Positions 40,988 through 43,580 of a DNA stretch of 43,580 nt are shown here, in pieces. Position 1 is the first letter of the stretch. The number at the start of each line of letters is the position of its first letter. Below the pieces are notes generated by a model, which was given only the letters and a program-made list of their open reading frames with translations, was not told where the DNA came from and searched no databases. Source of the stretch: Candidatus Segatella caccae. Lineage in GTDB: Bacteria > Bacteroidota > Bacteroidia > Bacteroidales > Bacteroidaceae. The stretch lies in contig USOQ01000014.1 of assembly GCA_900556395.1 (NCBI GenBank), positions 1 to 43,580 of the forward strand. Reading direction: 5' to 3'. The position numbers and the translations under genes were made by a program.

Positions 40988-42064
40988 TTAAACAATTTGT
41001 TTAGTGTTCTGCTCTATAGTTCTGACTGTCAAGTGATAGCGATTACCATCAAATAGCACCTGCATCATACGCAAAGGATGTTCACCACAACCACTCAGTG
41101 CCAAAGCCACGTGCCCCATCGTGCGACGAAGATTTAGTTCGATACAAGGATTCACGAAGACATCCTTACTTCCTGGCTGCTGGGCGCAAACCATCATATC
41201 TACTCCAAAAGGACCACTATAGACACCTTGCAGCGCAGGCTCCATAACCTCCTTCACATGCAGACGAATAGCCTCCAACTGCTCTCGACTTACATAGGCC
41301 TCCAGCATCTCTTCTTTTTCTTCCTCCGAGGCTAACACATTGCCCGTATAAGCATTCTTTGCTACTTGAAAAAGGGACAGTCCGCGATAAGCCACCTTTC
41401 CATCGACGGCCTCAAACTCCATACCGAAATCTTTCACCTTATTATAATATGGCTCTACAGTCATTCCACCTTGCTTCTCGATGATACGTTCTGCCCAACG
41501 ACAAAAGCTCTGATCCTGCAATAAATAAGGAGTCGTATAGCGCACTCCTCTTCCACTGCTACTCCACGGAGCCTTCACTACAGCATTCTCCATATTTATC
41601 ACCCAGTGCTCTAATTCATCCATAGATGACACATACTTCACATCACGCTGCAGATGACGAGCAGCCCATTGACGAGAACTCAACGTTCTTATCTTTTCTA
41701 TGGTTTCATCGGTAGGAAGCATGATTTCCGGACAACCCATTCTGCATAGCTCCTCCTTGAGCGAAAGATTCCAACCCCAAGGATGCACACTATCAACAGA
41801 CATAGAGTCGGCAAAGATTTTCTGCAACTGCAACTTAGTTACAAACTCCACCCTGTCTTGATTCTCATAACCACAAAGATGACGCACCTTGTCACGAGCA
41901 TTATCGATGTCATCTACCAATACCAAATCTCCATCGTCTGCCCATAAAGCAGGAATAAAAGACAAGTCGCTTCTCAGTAAACGACCAGCATGTGGGGCAG
42001 TAAAAATCTTCTGATTGGCTGCTAACGCCAAATCATGATCAGGATTGAAAATATGCAACTTCAT
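40988..42064 (-). CDS. ATP-grasp-like protein of unknown function
   Basis: This 358-residue protein starts MKLHIFNPDHDLALAANQ. It lacks a signal peptide. ENAVVKAPWSSSGRGVRY (about 157-174) resembles the nucleotide-binding loop of ATP-grasp enzymes, and CIELNLRRTMGHVALAL with PFGVDMM resembles the metal-binding end of the fold. I recall this as a conserved Bacteroidales family without a known reaction. It may ligate a carboxylate to an amine. It heads a minus-strand unit with GH43 and TamL. The -7 box TAACTTTG is only 5 bp from the ATG, so its mRNA may be leaderless. Confidence 0.6.
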   Translation of the reverse strand: MKLHIFNPDHDLALAANQKIFTAPHAGRLLRSDLSFIPALWADDGDLVLVDDIDNARDKVRHLCGYENQDRVEFVTKLQLQKIFADSMSVDSVHPWGWNLSLKEELCRMGCPEIMLPTDETIEKIRTLSSRQWAARHLQRDVKYVSSMDELEHWVINMENAVVKAPWSSSGRGVRYTTPYLLQDQSFCRWAERIIEKQGGMTVEPYYNKVKDFGMEFEAVDGKVAYRGLSLFQVAKNAYTGNVLASEEEKEEMLEAYVSREQLEAIRLHVKEVMEPALQGVYSGPFGVDMMVCAQQPGSKDVFVNPCIELNLRRTMGHVALALSGCGEHPLRMMQVLFDGNRYHLTVRTIEQNTKQIV

Positions 42065-42069
42065 GTGTG

Positions 42070-42077
42070 CAAAGTTA
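42070..42077 (-). promoter_or_regulatory. -7 box just before the ATP-grasp-like start codon
   Basis: Minus strand TAACTTTG (42077-42070), then CACAC and ATG. No good TTTG lies 19 bp upstream (GGCA is found there). If used, transcription would begin at about the start codon. Confidence 0.4.
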
Positions 42078-42159
42078 CTAAAATCTTAGTACATTATGCC
42101 CCTTTTTACTTAGATTAGTGCTAAATAATGAAAAAAAAGACGTTTTTTGCTATCTTGAG

Positions 42160-42190
42160 TTTGCAATTTAGAAAATAAATATTACCTTTG
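42160..42190 (+). promoter_or_regulatory. Promoter of the AAA/DUF4143-type gene
   Basis: TTTG (42160-42163), exactly 19 bp, TACCTTTG (42183-42190), 34 bp before the ATG. Confidence 0.75.
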
Positions 42191-42224
42191 CAGTATTAAA
42201 AACAATACGAAAGAACAAAAACTC

Positions 42225-43415
42225 ATGGAAGAGGCTTTCTTCAGAACACATCGATACTTGGTCGAGCACACGAATGCTCCTGTTCGTCGCACCCTCATGG
42301 ATGAGATCGACTGGAACGACCGCATGATAGGTATCAAGGGAACACGAGGGGTTGGCAAGACCACATTCCTTTTGCAGTATGCTAAGGAAAAGTTTGGACC
42401 TACCGACCACAAATGTCTCTTTGTGAATATGAATAACTTCTATTTCCAAGGACGTGGCATTGCTGATTTTGCTGGTGATTTTGTAAAGCATGGAGGACGC
42501 ACCTTATTAATCGACCAGGTTTTCAAACAGCCAGACTGGAGTAAAGAGCTACGTCGATGCTATGACCTTTATCCTGAACTCAAAATCGTTTTCACGGGTT
42601 CAAGTGTGATGCGCCTTAAAGAAGAAAACCCTGAGCTTAATGGTATCGTAAAAAGTTACAACTTGCGAGGTTTCTCTTTCCGAGAGTTTATTAACCTACA
42701 GACAGGCAACAACTTCCAACCTTACGAGTTGGACGATATTCTGCAGAACCATGAGCACATCATCAAACAAATTCTTCCCAAGGTAAGTCCGATGAAGTAT
42801 TTTCAGGACTATCTGCACCATGGATTCTATCCCTTCTTTCTGGAGCAACGCAATTTTACAGAAAATCTGCTCAAGACAATGAATATGATGACCGAGGTAG
42901 ACATCTTGCTCATCAAACAGATAGAATTGAAATATCTCACCAAGATAAAACGTCTTTTCTATCAGTTGGCTGTAGCAGGAGCTAAAGCCCCCAATATCAG
43001 TCAACTGGCAGAAAGCATAGAGACAAGTCGTGCTACCGTCATGAACTACATCAAGTATTTGGCTGACGCGCGACTTATCAATATGATTTACCCAGACTAT
43101 CAAGAATTTCCCAAAAAGCCTTCTAAGGTGATGATGCACAACCCCAACTTGATGTACGCCATCTTCCCCTTAAAGATTGACGAACAGGAAGTGATGGAAA
43201 CTTTCTTTGTCAACTCCATGTGGAAAGACCATAAGGTACACCAAGGCGGGCACGACCATTTCTATATGGTAGATGGTAACAAAAAGTTCCGCATCTGCGA
43301 TGCACAGACTACCAATAAATTGAGGTACAATCCCGACACTTTCTATGCAAGATACAACACGGAGGTGGGAAAGGACAACAAAATACCTCTCTGGCTATTA
43401 GGATTCCTTTACTAA
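42225..43415 (+). CDS. AAA_14/DUF4143-type ATPase
   Basis: This 396-residue protein has Walker A GTRGVGKT (39-46), sensor-1-like IVFTGSSVMRL, and a C-terminal winged-helix/nuclease-like region (NISQLAESIETSRATVMNYI at about 260-279 is a helix-turn-helix; TFYARYNTEVGKDNKIPLWL lies near the end). The Walker B strand reads LLIDQVFKQPDWSKEL: the usual Glu after Asp97 is Gln98, which in other AAA proteins abolishes hydrolysis. These ATPases are widespread and multi-copy in Bacteroidales, with no settled role. It has a consensus promoter and stands alone. Confidence 0.8.
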   Translation: MEEAFFRTHRYLVEHTNAPVRRTLMDEIDWNDRMIGIKGTRGVGKTTFLLQYAKEKFGPTDHKCLFVNMNNFYFQGRGIADFAGDFVKHGGRTLLIDQVFKQPDWSKELRRCYDLYPELKIVFTGSSVMRLKEENPELNGIVKSYNLRGFSFREFINLQTGNNFQPYELDDILQNHEHIIKQILPKVSPMKYFQDYLHHGFYPFFLEQRNFTENLLKTMNMMTEVDILLIKQIELKYLTKIKRLFYQLAVAGAKAPNISQLAESIETSRATVMNYIKYLADARLINMIYPDYQEFPKKPSKVMMHNPNLMYAIFPLKIDEQEVMETFFVNSMWKDHKVHQGGHDHFYMVDGNKKFRICDAQTTNKLRYNPDTFYARYNTEVGKDNKIPLWLLGFLY

Positions 43416-43561
43416 GTGAAGAGTGAAGAACGATACTCAAATATATTCTGAACAACTTAGTTTAAAAGGATATTCATCACAGAAGGCTTCAAGAATTGAT
43501 TAAAAGCATTTTATAACAAACAAGTATACAAAACATTTTTAATATTTTATCTAAAAGTAAA

Positions 43562-43580
43562 ATGGCTAAAGAGAAAAAAT
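43562..43580 (+). CDS. Start of a gene cut by the window edge
   Basis: ATG at 43562 followed by codons for Ala-Lys-Glu-Lys-Lys, preceded by AT-rich sequence. Six codons are not enough to name it; the sequence MAKEKK is compatible with several small basic or RecA-like proteins. Confidence 0.4.

Overview
The window looks like a chromosomal segment of a Prevotella/Segatella-type gut or rumen bacterium (phylum Bacteroidota). Grounds: many promoters fit the Bacteroidota form TTTG-N19/20-TAnnTTTG, start codons lack Shine-Dalgarno sequences, several exported proteins carry lipoprotein or T9SS-like signals, and the arabinose/galactose gene sets follow the Bacteroidales arrangement. No rRNA, tRNA, CRISPR array, intact insertion sequence or prophage is visible. 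Coding density is high.

Layout: (1) 1-2.5 kb: an unresolved left edge, then two exported proteins, a FISUMP-type protein with a T9SS-like tail and an IdeS/Mac-like cysteine protease. (2) 2.6-9 kb: housekeeping genes, namely a tiny membrane protein, an RluA-family pseudouridine synthase, a YbiT-like ABC-F ATPase with one degenerate ATP site, grpE-dnaJ and folC. (3) 9-22 kb: sugar catabolism. A galactose set (galM, MFS transporter, galK) is followed by an arabinose/pentose set (exported mutarotase, sodium-sugar symporter, Nudix-type regulator AraR, araD, GH51 arabinofuranosidase, transketolase, rpiB). (4) 22-26.5 kb: a decayed TauE/SafE gene, a NifX-like protein, a four-helix membrane protein, an ECF sigma factor and htpG. 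(5) 26.6-31 kb: a WecG/TagA glycosyltransferase, a divergent LigA-type DNA ligase and two tandem deoxynucleoside kinases. (6) 31-36.6 kb: a P-loop/CYTH fusion resembling TTD14, queD-queE, trxB, an exported EEP-fold hydrolase and a YycJ-like metallo-hydrolase. (7) 36.7-43.6 kb: a small lipoprotein, a TamL-like outer-membrane protein, a GH43 enzyme, an ATP-grasp-like protein of unknown role, an AAA/DUF4143-type ATPase and the first codons of one more gene.

The most unusual signals are non-coding. First, the chaperone genes grpE-dnaJ and htpG each carry a close match to a sigma-54 (-24/-12) promoter with exact GG-N10-GC spacing, suggesting an RpoN-driven chaperone regulon. Second, a 102-bp element made of four 12-bp palindromes at 22-bp spacing occurs twice, each time starting 26-28 nt after a stop codon and in the same orientation relative to that gene. 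Third, a 24-bp motif lies just after the dnaJ and htpG terminators and also forms one end of a 168-bp inverted-repeat element in the queDE leader.
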